DNA of 64,000 nt from the NCBI RefSeq assembly GCF_900101885.1, contig NZ_FNAN01000001.1:1-64000 (forward strand). Direction: 5' to 3'. The notes beneath the pieces are model-generated. The model ran no database searches. It worked only from the letters and a program-made list of their open reading frames with translations, and was not told where the DNA came from. Each line of letters starts with the position of its first letter. The first letter of the stretch is position 1. Made by a program: the position numbers and the translations under genes. Below are positions 19,772-28,158 of this stretch, one piece after another. The DNA is from Dyadobacter soli. Lineage in GTDB: Bacteria > Bacteroidota > Bacteroidia > Cytophagales > Spirosomataceae.

Positions 19772-20944
19772 ATGATTACATTTTTTACCTCGAAGTTTTA
19801 TTTCAAAAAGTCGTCGAAACTGCCATTGCGGCGCCTGGGCCTGAAAGCCCTGATTGGTTCATTGCTTGTGCCTGCGGGCGTATACGCGCAGCAGACCGAT
19901 ACACTTCTTGTAGCGAAAGATACTATTCAGAATGTGCGAATGGCCGTTTTTCAAAACGGCGGTTTCGTCCTGGGCGGCGAATATACCGGAGACGCGATGG
20001 GAATCGTGCCTGCCGCGGGGCCCGGGACGCGCCTGTTTTGGTATCCCGGAAAGGCAGCATTTCGTGCGGGGTCAGTAACCGGTTCGCAGTGGGCTGGCCA
20101 GCTAGTAGGAGATTATTCCATTGCCGTAGGCTACAATGTACGTGCATCGGCATCGGGCGCAACGGCGTTCGGCAATGGCACGACCGCAGCACAGGTGTCA
20201 TCATTTGCAGTAGGTGAAAGTAACGTCGCCAGCGGAGCCGCCTCTGTTGCAATGGGTTATCACGCACATACCAATGCCCGCCAGGGAAGCTTTGTATTTT
20301 CCGACAGGTCTTCCGCGGACACGCTCCGTGCCGGTGTGAACCACTCAGCCAACTGGCGCCTGAGCGGCGGGTTCCGCATATTCACTTCTTCCAATCTTAG
20401 TACCGGCCTGACAGTCCAGAGCGGATCTACTGTCAGTAACTGGGGACAATCGGATGCCGTGATCTCTACTTCTACCGGCGCTATGCTAACGACTGGCGGG
20501 GTATGGCAGAATGCGTCGGACGTGAACCGCAAGCACCGCTTCGAACAGATAGCAAACGAAGAGATACTCGAAAAGCTCAGGAAGCTACCGGTAACGCGCT
20601 GGAGCTACAAAACGGAGGCCGAAAATATCAGGCATATCGGGCCGATGGCGCAGGATTTCTATGCGGCATTCGGGCTGGGCAGCGATAACCGGGGTATCGG
20701 CACCGTCGATGCCGACGGTGTGGCACTAGCCGGTATCAAGGCACTGGAAGAGCGCACCCGCAACCTCGCGGGTGAACTGGAAAGCCTGAAAGCGGAAAAC
20801 GCAGCGCTTCGTCAGCAAATGCAGGATAACAATGGTAATTCCTGGATGGGATTTGCCGGTTTCGGTTTGCTTGCGCTGGGAGGTGGTTTGGTGTGGGCAC
20901 GCCGGCGGATGGCGTCGGGCGGAAGCCGGGTTTTCCAGGCGTAG
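19772..20944 (+). CDS. Tail-fibre-like surface protein with YadA-head repeats and S74 chaperone domain
   Basis: This 390-residue exported protein has a long-leader signal peptide (about 1-40), head repeats of YadA type (YSIAVGYNVRASASGATAFGNG and neighbours, about 110-175), and a C-terminal peptidase S74 intramolecular chaperone domain (about 250-350) including [17 protein letters not shown] coiled coil (LAGELESLKAENAALRQQM) follows, then a hydrophobic segment GFAGFGLLALGGGLVWARRR at the end that may anchor it. Such proteins trimerise into stalks. It is the first of three consecutive surface-protein genes and has a paralogue at 22453-23640. Confidence 0.82.
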   Translation: MITFFTSKFYFKKSSKLPLRRLGLKALIGSLLVPAGVYAQQTDTLLVAKDTIQNVRMAVFQNGGFVLGGEYTGDAMGIVPAAGPGTRLFWYPGKAAFRAGSVTGSQWAGQLVGDYSIAVGYNVRASASGATAFGNGTTAAQVSSFAVGESNVASGAASVAMGYHAHTNARQGSFVFSDRSSADTLRAGVNHSANWRLSGGFRIFTSSNLSTGLTVQSGSTVSNWGQSDAVISTSTGAMLTTGGVWQNASDVNRKHRFEQIANEEILEKLRKLPVTRWSYKTEAENIRHIGPMAQDFYAAFGLGSDNRGIGTVDADGVALAGIKALEERTRNLAGELESLKAENAALRQQMQDNNGNSWMGFAGFGLLALGGGLVWARRRMASGGSRVFQA

Positions 20945-20987
20945 CGCATTCAGTCCTTTCCTTTTTATTTAATCCAAAATATTCCAA

Positions 20988-22424
20988 ATGAAAGCTATAC
21001 TTATGATGGCGGTCCTTGCCGGGCTCAGCGGGAGTGCCGCTGCGCAGGGATTGTCAACCGTCGACGGGGCGCTTACCGTCCAGGGCGGCATTTTGCAGGT
21101 GAAAGGCAACCTGGAATTGGGCGGCGGATCATTTACGAACAATGGCAATGTATTCGTGTCCGGAAACGTGGTCAACAACCAGGCGATGGCGGAAGCGGAT
21201 ACAGGGACATTGACGCTCGACGGCTCCGCGTCGCAAACCATAGGCGGCAGCCAGGCCTATTTTACTCGTCTTCTGACGATCAACAACCCCTCGGGCATAG
21301 TGCTCACCAACAACCTCAAAGTCGGAGGGAAAGTTATCTTCTCCAATGGGCTCGTGGACGCTACCAACGGCCTGGGTGCGCTGGTGATTGGGGATACCGC
21401 TACGGTGGTGGGGGTATCCGACGAAAGACATGTGAAGGGTTACGTGGTCAAAACCGGGACGGGCAGCTTTGCGTATCCTGTTGGCGATGGGCTTCGGTAC
21501 CAGCCCGTTACATTGGAGCTGACCGACAACAGCGCCGGCATGAGCGTTCGTTACTATGCGGAGGATGCGGGTACAGGCACTTTCACAGGTACCGGCGCTT
21601 CCGACATTGCCCTGGAAGCCTACAACAACGAAGAATACTGGGATCTTTCGCCAAGAGGAACCGCTACCGGCAAGGTGATTATTACCTATGACGATTATAG
21701 AAACCCGACTATCACCGCCTCCGAAAACCCGAACGTTTTCAGCATTGCCCACCTCACGGGAGGCAACTGGCTCAATGAAGGCCATAATGTCAGCGGCACG
21801 CTTACAGCCGGCACCGTAACGAGCGAGGTGATCTCCGTGTGGAGCCCGTTCACCGTTGGCGCCATCCCGGAAGCCGGTTTGCCTGTAACGCTTGTCAGCT
21901 TTAATGCCAGGGCGGTCGAGAACAATGCACTGATCGAATGGCAGACGACGAGCGAGGAAAATGCTTCGCATTTTGAAGTGGAGCGCAGCCTCGATGCCAG
22001 GAAGTTTGTGAAAATCGGTACTGTCAATGCGGCGGGTAACAGCAATGCATTGCAACGGTACAGCCTCACAGACCGCACTTTCGGCAGCCAGACGCAAACG
22101 GTGTACTACCGTCTCCGCTCCGTGGATCTGGACGGTACTTTCAGCTTGACGAGGGCTGTTTCCCTGCAACCGCGTGGCGCGGGCCGGTATGCAGGCGTGT
22201 ATCCGAACCCCGCCCGCAAGGCGGGCACGGTAACTGTCTCTTCCGGCATTCCGTCAGGCCAGGTGAGCCTTTGGGACATGCTTGGTCGTGAAATACCCGT
22301 GCGTAAATCGTCCCTGTCCGACGGTTCGGTACAGGTGAACCTGAACGGCGTCGCATCCGGTATGTATTTGCTGAAACTCACTACCAATCAGGGTGTTGTG
22401 AGCCACAAGCTTGTTGTTGAATAG
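20988..22424 (+). CDS. T9SS type A sorting-domain surface protein
   Basis: This 478-residue protein has a signal peptide (about 1-19), a Gly/Asn-rich beta-helix-like stretch (about 20-130), a middle beta domain, and the Bacteroidota C-terminal arrangement LPVTLVSFNARAVENNALIEWQT followed by the sorting domain VYPNPARKAGTVTV...GMYLLKLTTNQGVVSHKLVVE (about 405-478). The sorting domain directs secretion through the type IX machinery and surface attachment. It lies 43 bp after and 28 bp before the two S74-domain genes, so the three probably form one operon and may act together as surface appendage parts. Confidence 0.87.
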   Translation: MKAILMMAVLAGLSGSAAAQGLSTVDGALTVQGGILQVKGNLELGGGSFTNNGNVFVSGNVVNNQAMAEADTGTLTLDGSASQTIGGSQAYFTRLLTINNPSGIVLTNNLKVGGKVIFSNGLVDATNGLGALVIGDTATVVGVSDERHVKGYVVKTGTGSFAYPVGDGLRYQPVTLELTDNSAGMSVRYYAEDAGTGTFTGTGASDIALEAYNNEEYWDLSPRGTATGKVIITYDDYRNPTITASENPNVFSIAHLTGGNWLNEGHNVSGTLTAGTVTSEVISVWSPFTVGAIPEAGLPVTLVSFNARAVENNALIEWQTTSEENASHFEVERSLDARKFVKIGTVNAAGNSNALQRYSLTDRTFGSQTQTVYYRLRSVDLDGTFSLTRAVSLQPRGAGRYAGVYPNPARKAGTVTVSSGIPSGQVSLWDMLGREIPVRKSSLSDGSVQVNLNGVASGMYLLKLTTNQGVVSHKLVVE

Positions 22425-22452
22425 CCATTAACCCCCCTTTGATCCATCAGAC

Positions 22453-23640
22453 ATGAAACGAATTATCATAACTTCTCTTTTTGCATCTATATCCATTTAC
22501 GCCAACGCCCAGGTGGGAATAGGCACAACCACGCCCCGCGCCGGATTGCATGTGGCCGACAGCAGCGTCGTGTTTGCCGCCCCCGGTGACGTGTCCGGCA
22601 ACAAACCCGTGCCCGTAACTGGAGACGGGCGGCGCATGATGTGGTATGTTGACAAAGCTGCATTTCGTGTTGGTTATGTAGGTTCATTTTCAAGTGATTA
22701 TTGGGATGCCGAGAATATCGGTAACTACTCGTTCGCAGCGGGCCAGCATGTGCGTGCTTCCGGTGCAGGTTCTTTCTCCGTCGGCTTGGCGACTACCGCA
22801 AGAGGTGAGGCGTCGGTAGCATTGGGAAACAGCAGCACGGCGTCTTCAGACCGCTCTCTGGCATTTAATGGAACTGCCGAAGGAGTGGGTGCCATCGCAA
22901 TCGGCAGCGGCGCGCAGGCGTTGAACGACGACGCGACAGCCATCGGACCGTCGTCCATCGCGCTCGGACTTGCTTCGGTTGTGATCGGGCCGTCCATTGC
23001 CCACGGCGATTTTGCGGTTGCCATCGGCTTGCAAAACAGCGCGAGGGCCCGATTCTCAATGGCACTCGGCAAGAATGCGCGGGCAAAGCACCAGGGATCG
23101 ATTGTGATCAGCGACGCCAGTGCCGGGTTCAGCAGTGACAGCGCTTACAGCACGGTCAATAATCAGCTGACGATGCGTTTTGCCGGAGGGGCACGGATAT
23201 TCACCAATCAGGGGCTTAGCAGTGGGGTTGAAATTTCCGCAGGCGGAGGATCGTGGAGTGCCGTCAGCGACCGCCGCAAAAAGGAGCATTTCGAAGTATT
23301 GAATACTGAAAACATCCTTCAAAAAGTAGCGCAGTTGCCGCTTACCAGCTGGAACTACAAAAGCCAGCCTGCAACCACCAGGCACATCGGCCCGATGGCG
23401 CAGGATTTCTATGCTGCATTTGGCCTGGATGGTATCGGAGCCGATACGACGATCAATTCCTCGGATATCGACGGTGTGAATATGGCGGCCATCCAGGCGC
23501 TTGAAAAACGCACCAGGGATTTGCAGGAGGAAAATGACCGCCTGAAAGCAAAACTGGAATCCATGGACGCGAAAATGGCTTCCATCGAAAAGATGATCAT
23601 GGGTGTACCGCGGAAAGAGGAAGTTTCGGCTTCCAGGTAA
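22453..23640 (+). CDS. Tail-fibre-like surface protein with YadA-head repeats and S74 chaperone domain
   Basis: This 395-residue protein has a signal peptide (about 1-20), many head repeats (for example [21 protein letters not shown] and [21 protein letters not shown], residues 90-210), then a peptidase S74 domain with the SDRRKKE motif near 275 that carries the candidate Ser/Lys autocleavage pair, and [16 protein letters not shown] near 315. The end is a coiled coil without a membrane segment, unlike the paralogue at 19772. Trimer formation and self-cleavage are known for the family; here they are inferred. Confidence 0.83.
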   Translation: MKRIIITSLFASISIYANAQVGIGTTTPRAGLHVADSSVVFAAPGDVSGNKPVPVTGDGRRMMWYVDKAAFRVGYVGSFSSDYWDAENIGNYSFAAGQHVRASGAGSFSVGLATTARGEASVALGNSSTASSDRSLAFNGTAEGVGAIAIGSGAQALNDDATAIGPSSIALGLASVVIGPSIAHGDFAVAIGLQNSARARFSMALGKNARAKHQGSIVISDASAGFSSDSAYSTVNNQLTMRFAGGARIFTNQGLSSGVEISAGGGSWSAVSDRRKKEHFEVLNTENILQKVAQLPLTSWNYKSQPATTRHIGPMAQDFYAAFGLDGIGADTTINSSDIDGVNMAAIQALEKRTRDLQEENDRLKAKLESMDAKMASIEKMIMGVPRKEEVSASR

Positions 23641-23686
23641 CCTGAATATTCAAAGGAGCTGGACGCGGCGCGTCCGGCCATTGTTC

Positions 23687-23718
23687 AAGCCCGTATTCTC
23701 CTGGCAGGATACGGGCTT
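23687..23718 (+). terminator. Terminator of the surface-protein operon
   Basis: A 10-bp perfect stem (23687-23696 with 23709-23718) is followed by an AT-rich tail with T runs. It lies 46 bp after the last S74 gene and separates it from the sigma-54 control region that starts at 23736. Confidence 0.75.
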
Positions 23719-23735
23719 ATTTATTTTATCCCTCC

Positions 23736-23793
23736 GCGCAAACACTGTATTTAGCGCCATATCACGTAATTATACGAAATATCGTATCGTAAT
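23736..23793 (+). promoter_or_regulatory. Upstream activator site 4 (inverted repeat)
   Basis: Two half-sites face each other around 23764.5. The left is GCGCAAACACTGTATTT (23736-23752); the right, read on the minus strand, is ATTACGATACGATATTT (23777-23793). The TATTT cores sit 12.5 to 16.5 bp from the centre, the same geometry as the sites at 31418, 34644 and 38471. The centre is 78.5 bp upstream of the -24 box at 23843. It is interpreted as the enhancer for the GAF-AAA-Fis activators of this region. This is the weakest half-site match of the four sites. Confidence 0.7.
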
Positions 23794-23842
23794 TTGGAGT
23801 TAATATTATTTTAATTAACTGTAAATCAGTTGGTTAAAATAA

Positions 23843-23858
23843 TGGCACGCGCCTTGCA
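23843..23858 (+). promoter_or_regulatory. Sigma-54 (-24/-12) promoter of the hydrolase operon
   Basis: TGGCACGCGCCTTGCA is an exact match to the RpoN consensus TGGCACG-N4-TTGCA, with GG and GC at the required spacing. Transcription should begin near 23869. It would drive the operon from 24113 to 31406. An activator site lies 78.5 bp upstream. Confidence 0.9.
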
Positions 23859-23868
23859 ATTGAATATA

Positions 23869-24112
23869 CCGTCCGGGCAGTTTTTCACTGGTGATACAGT
23901 ATGACAATCCTGCCGGGACAACCCATTTCACTTTCATTGAAACGAAGATGACGGATGCCAGCTCACCGAGGCTGCTGTAAGGGGTGTGCACTTTCCATCC
24001 GTTCGTGCACGGGACAAACCAACGTCGGCGCGCCGTTCCCGCGAAGTCCGATCAGCAACACGGTGATTCAATGAGGGGGAGTTTTCAGGATTAATAAAAG
24101 AACTTAACCAAC
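23869..24112 (+). other. Long leader of the hydrolase operon
   Basis: About 244 nt separate the predicted start of transcription from the first gene, whereas the other three sigma-54 units here have leaders of 20 to 28 nt. The leader is GC-rich with several inverted repeats (GTGCAC arms near 23995-24020 and a palindrome CGGCGCGCCG near 24030). It contains two tiny reading frames overlapping by ATGA: 16 codons from ATG 23901 and 10 codons from ATG 23948. No known riboswitch class was recognised. Confidence 0.4.
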
Positions 24113-25105
24113 ATGAAAAAGAAGAAAAAAAAGCAAGCTATCAAAGACTATGCGACTGATCCTAACCTTTCCAGGGACGTCCGGGAGTTCCTGAAAATCG
24201 TCAATAATTCCGGGGGGCCCGCTCTCGAAACATTACCGCTGGCCGATGCACAAGCCGGGCTGGCCAATGCACAGGCTTCCGTGGAAGTAGATGTTTCGGG
24301 TGTTAAAATAGACCTGAAAACCATTACCAGCGACGGCTACACGGTAGATCTGCACATTGTACGTCCCGAAAACGCAACCGGCACGCTGCCTGTATTCATG
24401 TTCATTCACGGAGGCGGCTGGATACTCGGCGATTTCCCGACGCACCACCGGCTCGTCCGCGACATCGTGCTCGAATCGGGTATGGCGGCGGTTTTTGTGA
24501 ACTACTCCCGCACTTCCGAGGCGCGTTACCCGCAGGCGATCAACGAAATTTATGCCGCTACGAAATGGGTTGCGGCCAACGGGGCGACAATCAATGTCGA
24601 CGGCAGCAATATGGCCATCGTCGGAAACAGCGTAGGCGGTAATATGAGTACCGTTACCTGTCTGATGGCGAAGGAAAAAGGCGGGCCGGAGATCAAGCTG
24701 CAAGTGATGATGTGGCCGATCGTGGATGCCGATTTTGAAACCAAATCCTACCGGAAATTCGGCAAAGACCGCTTCCTGAGCACCTCGCTCATGAAATGGA
24801 TGTACGACCTCTACATCGAAAATCCCGAGGAGCGCAAAAGCATTTACGCCTCACCATTGCAAGCGACGCTGGAACAGCTGAAAGGCCTGCCGCCAGCCCT
24901 TATCCAAACCGCCGAAAACGATATTCTCCGCGACGAAGGCGAGGCCTACGGCCGCAAACTCGACGAAGCCGGCGTGCCGGTTACCACTGTACGCTACGAC
25001 GGAATGATCCACGACTTCGGGCTGCTCAATGGCCTGGCCACATTACCGGCCGTGCGTTCGCACATCCGGCAGATCGGCGCGGAACTGAAAAAATACCTGG
25101 GCTAG
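24113..25105 (+). CDS. Alpha/beta hydrolase, HSL/acetyl-esterase (Aes) family
   Basis: This 330-residue cytosolic esterase has the hormone-sensitive-lipase oxyanion motif HGGGW (near residue 99), the nucleophile elbow GNSVGG with S173, and the catalytic His in MIHDFGLLNG near the C-terminus; the acid is expected near TAENDILRDEG. The family hydrolyses short-chain carboxylic esters. The lysine-rich N-terminus (MKKKKKKQ) is not a signal peptide. It is the first gene of the sigma-54-driven operon that also holds two further hydrolases, a bestrophin, protein X1 and a GAF-type activator. Confidence 0.9.
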   Translation: MKKKKKKQAIKDYATDPNLSRDVREFLKIVNNSGGPALETLPLADAQAGLANAQASVEVDVSGVKIDLKTITSDGYTVDLHIVRPENATGTLPVFMFIHGGGWILGDFPTHHRLVRDIVLESGMAAVFVNYSRTSEARYPQAINEIYAATKWVAANGATINVDGSNMAIVGNSVGGNMSTVTCLMAKEKGGPEIKLQVMMWPIVDADFETKSYRKFGKDRFLSTSLMKWMYDLYIENPEERKSIYASPLQATLEQLKGLPPALIQTAENDILRDEGEAYGRKLDEAGVPVTTVRYDGMIHDFGLLNGLATLPAVRSHIRQIGAELKKYLG

Positions 25106-25150
25106 TCCCCGTCATTCTCCAAAAGATTCACCCCTAATCCATTGAATATC

Positions 25151-25963
25151 ATGTCAAAATTTAACTCCATCGCTGTTGGAATGCTCGCTACTGCATTGTT
25201 TGCATTCGTGTCGCGCCAGCAAATAGAATCGAAACAGAAAGCGGAAGAACCGAAAAAAGGCGTCAAAAACATCGTGCTGGTACACGGCGCATTCGCCGAC
25301 GGTTCGAGCTGGTCGAGAGTGATCCCGCTCCTCGAAGCAAAAGGTTTCAAAGTGACCGCGGTACAGAACCCGCTCACCTCGCTCAATGACGACGTTACTG
25401 CTGCCAAACGCATTATCGCATTGCAGGATGGCCCGGTGCTGCTCGTAGGGCATTCGTGGGGTGGCGTGGTGATTTCCGAAGCCGGCAACGACCCGAAAGT
25501 AGCCGGGCTCGTATATGTAGCAGCGTTCGCGCCCGACAACGGCGAGTCGCTCAATGACGTGGCGCAAACCGCCTCGCCGGGACCGGGCAACGAGCAGGTA
25601 AAAGCCGACGCCTCAGGCTTCCTATCATTGACGCCCAAGGGGATTTTCGAAGATTTCGCACAGGATCTTCCCATGTCCGAGCGAAGGGTGATCCTCGCCA
25701 CACAAGGCCAATGGGCCGCCTTCACCACCGGCGAAAAGGTGAGCAAAGCCGCCTGGCACGACAAGCCATCGTGGTTCATCGTAGGCGGGAAGGACCGGAT
25801 GATCAATCCCGGATTGCAACGCACATTGGCCAAAAAAATCGGTGCACAAACCCTTGAACTGAATTCCAGCCACGTACCGATGCTCTCGCAGCCTGCGAAA
25901 GTGGCCGCATTCATCGCCAATGCCGCCAGTAACGTGGATAGCAAAGGGTTGGCTTCCAAATGA
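25151..25963 (+). CDS. Alpha/beta hydrolase, EstC-like
   Basis: This 270-residue hydrolase starts with a short hydrophobic N-terminus (SIAVGMLATALFAFVS), probably a signal peptide or anchor, so it may act in the periplasm. The oxyanion loop is LVHGAFADGSSW, the nucleophile elbow is GHSWGG with S102, the acid is in IVGGKDRMI, and the His in NSSHVPMLS. This type is often annotated as an esterase or as a salicylate esterase/EstC relative. The ATG at 25151 is preferred over the in-frame TTG at 25142. It follows the HSL hydrolase by 45 bp. Confidence 0.87.
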   Translation: MSKFNSIAVGMLATALFAFVSRQQIESKQKAEEPKKGVKNIVLVHGAFADGSSWSRVIPLLEAKGFKVTAVQNPLTSLNDDVTAAKRIIALQDGPVLLVGHSWGGVVISEAGNDPKVAGLVYVAAFAPDNGESLNDVAQTASPGPGNEQVKADASGFLSLTPKGIFEDFAQDLPMSERRVILATQGQWAAFTTGEKVSKAAWHDKPSWFIVGGKDRMINPGLQRTLAKKIGAQTLELNSSHVPMLSQPAKVAAFIANAASNVDSKGLASK

Positions 25964-26043
25964 TTTTAAAAGTTCCCAGGTCACCTTTCACTTCGTCGAC
26001 AGGTGGCCGGGAATTTCTTTTCGCATTTAAACACATAACGCTG

Positions 26044-27090
26044 ATGAGCGCCCGATACAGCCGCCGAAACTTCCTGGACAATGCCGTGCTCACCCTGGCA
26101 GCGGGGCCATTTATGTTTCCCCAGGCCTCGTACATACACATGTACCGCGTGGGCAGGCGCGCGGCGCCCGAAACCCTGCCGCAGGACCCGTTGGGGAATA
26201 TCCTGCAAATTGAAGCGGGGGAACTGTCGATCGGATACGCCGAGCTCGGCCCGAGAGACGGGACGCCCGTGCTGCTCCTGCATGGCTGGCCCTACGATAT
26301 GCACAGCTACGAAGCAGTAGCGCCTATGCTCGCTTCGCGCGGGTGCCGCGTGATCGTACCGCATTTGCGCGGGCACGGTACCACGCGCTTCCTGAGCGAT
26401 TCCACGCCGCGCGCGGGACAGCAGGCGGCCGTCGGTAATGATGTGATTGCCTTGATGGACGCATTGAAAATTCCCCGCGCCGTGCTGGCCGGGTACGATT
26501 GGGGCGGGAGGGCTGCCTGCGTGGCGGCCGCGCTGTGGCCCGAGCGGTGCATTGGGTTGGTGTCGGTGAACGGCTACCTGATTCAGGATATCGCCCATGC
26601 ATCCCGGCCATTGCCTGCCCGTATCGAGGCGGGTTTCTGGTACCAGTACTATTTCCTCACCGAGCGCGGCCACGCCGGGCTGACCGCCAACCGCCGCGAG
26701 ATCGCCCGGCTGATGTGGACGCGCAATTCACCTCAATGGAAGTTCGGCGAGGACACGTTCAACCGCAGCGCAGCCGCATTCGATAACCCCGATTACGTCG
26801 ATATTACCATTCATTCATACCGTCACCGGCTGGGTTTTGCCGAAGGTTTTCCGCTCTACGACGACATCGAGCAGCGCCTCGCCGCGCAGCCCGTGATTAC
26901 CGTGCCAACCATTACCCTCGACGGTGGTGCGGATGGCGTGGTACCCGCCACGGACGGCAAAGCGGCCGCCGCCCGTTTTTCGGGCGAGCGGCAACACCGC
27001 ATTGTACCCCGCGCGGGGCATAATCTCCCGCAGGAAGATCCGCGCGCATTTGCCGCGGCGGTGTGGGAGCTCGTCTCACGACACAGGTAA
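26044..27090 (+). CDS. Alpha/beta hydrolase, epoxide hydrolase/dehalogenase type, Tat-exported
   Basis: This 348-residue enzyme has an Asp nucleophile (GYDWGGRAA, D152) rather than Ser, with the HGWP oxyanion motif, the acid in LDGGADGVVP and the His in GHNLPQEDP. That set is typical of epoxide hydrolases, haloalkane dehalogenases and fluoroacetate dehalogenases. The N-terminus SARYSRRNFLDNAVLTLAAGPF is a twin-arginine signal, so it should be folded in the cytoplasm and exported. ATG 26044 puts this signal first; an upstream in-frame start at 25960 overlaps the previous gene by 4 bp. The substrate cannot be read from the sequence. Confidence 0.87.
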   Translation: MSARYSRRNFLDNAVLTLAAGPFMFPQASYIHMYRVGRRAAPETLPQDPLGNILQIEAGELSIGYAELGPRDGTPVLLLHGWPYDMHSYEAVAPMLASRGCRVIVPHLRGHGTTRFLSDSTPRAGQQAAVGNDVIALMDALKIPRAVLAGYDWGGRAACVAAALWPERCIGLVSVNGYLIQDIAHASRPLPARIEAGFWYQYYFLTERGHAGLTANRREIARLMWTRNSPQWKFGEDTFNRSAAAFDNPDYVDITIHSYRHRLGFAEGFPLYDDIEQRLAAQPVITVPTITLDGGADGVVPATDGKAAAARFSGERQHRIVPRAGHNLPQEDPRAFAAAVWELVSRHR

Positions 27091-27131
27091 GCGAATTCAT
27101 TTTTTTATACCAAAACAAATACCAAAACACA

Positions 27132-28139
27132 ATGCACATTGGCAAATCATACCGGCTCGGTGAATTTCTGGTCTGGACCCGGCGGAACACTTACATCCTT
27201 TTCTTCTTCGGACTTTTTGCGGTGGTGATCCACGAAGTTTGGGGGCTGAAATGGCTGAATGTACCCTGGCCGGTAGTGGCGCTGCTGGGTACGGCTACGG
27301 CTTTTACCGTGGGTTTTAAGAATGCCCAAACCTATAACCGGGCGTCGGAAGGGGGGCGGCTGTGGACGGACATTCTGAGCCTGAGCCGTTTCTGGGGCGT
27401 TATGAGCCTCGATTTTTTGAATAATCCTGCCAAAAGCAAAGAGCTGATTTACCGCCACATTGCCTGGCTCACGGCGCTGCGCTACTACCTGCGCGAGGAC
27501 CGCGTGTGGGAGAGCAACGAAAAGAGTCATAACAAGGAGTACCAGCGGTTTTTTCACATTCCGGAACGCATTAATTCCCTGGAAACGGAGCTGAAAGCGC
27601 TGCTGCCGGCAGATGAGCTGGAACAGGTATTACAGGCGAGAAACAAGATGAGCAAAATACTGGGCTTGCAAAGCAAAACCGTCAAATACCTGATGGAGCA
27701 TGGGGAGCTGATCGCGCCGCAATATCCCGCCATGCAGCAGATGATGAAAGACTTTCACGGCTTGCAGGGCAAATGCGAGCAGCTCAAAGATTCGCCTTAC
27801 CCGAGGCAATACGCGGTGATCAACAGCATTTTCGTGTGGACATTCTGTTTTATGCTGCCGTTCGGAATTGTGCACGATTTCGATTTGCTCAATGAAGTAG
27901 TGAATGAGCCGTTGCGCGGGTACATGGCCTGGGTGACGATCCCGTTCAGTATGCTCATTTCCTGGATGTACATTTCCCTCGAACAGGTAGGGGAGAGCAC
28001 CGAGAACCCGTTTGAAGGAGGCGCCAACGATGTGCCTATCTCGCAGATCAGCCAGCAGCTGAACATAGAGCTTCGCGAAATGCTGGGCGAAACCAACCTG
28101 CCCGACGATTTGCAGCCAAACCGTAACATTATCCTTTAA
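27132..28139 (+). CDS. Bestrophin-family anion channel
   Basis: This 335-residue membrane protein belongs to the bestrophin/UPF0187 family of pentameric ion channels. N-terminal TM helices (TYILFFFGLFAVVIHEVWG, WPVVALLGTATAFTVGF) are followed by the family block FKNAQTYNRASEGGRLWTD. A second helix pair sits around 235-285 (YAVINSIFVWTFCFMLPFG, YMAWVTIPFSMLISWMY), and ENPFEGGANDVPI is near the end. Bacterial members conduct cations or anions and some are linked to stress. ATG 27132 fits the family start; a longer frame begins inside the previous gene. Its place among hydrolases in a sigma-54 operon is unusual. Confidence 0.9.
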   Translation: MHIGKSYRLGEFLVWTRRNTYILFFFGLFAVVIHEVWGLKWLNVPWPVVALLGTATAFTVGFKNAQTYNRASEGGRLWTDILSLSRFWGVMSLDFLNNPAKSKELIYRHIAWLTALRYYLREDRVWESNEKSHNKEYQRFFHIPERINSLETELKALLPADELEQVLQARNKMSKILGLQSKTVKYLMEHGELIAPQYPAMQQMMKDFHGLQGKCEQLKDSPYPRQYAVINSIFVWTFCFMLPFGIVHDFDLLNEVVNEPLRGYMAWVTIPFSMLISWMYISLEQVGESTENPFEGGANDVPISQISQQLNIELREMLGETNLPDDLQPNRNIIL

Positions 28140-28158
28140 CCTTAAACCAAACCTCGAA

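Noticed and set aside
23869..24112. Cobalamin or other known riboswitch in the long leader
   Set aside because: No conserved core of the riboswitch classes I know could be found, and the downstream genes do not fit such ligands.
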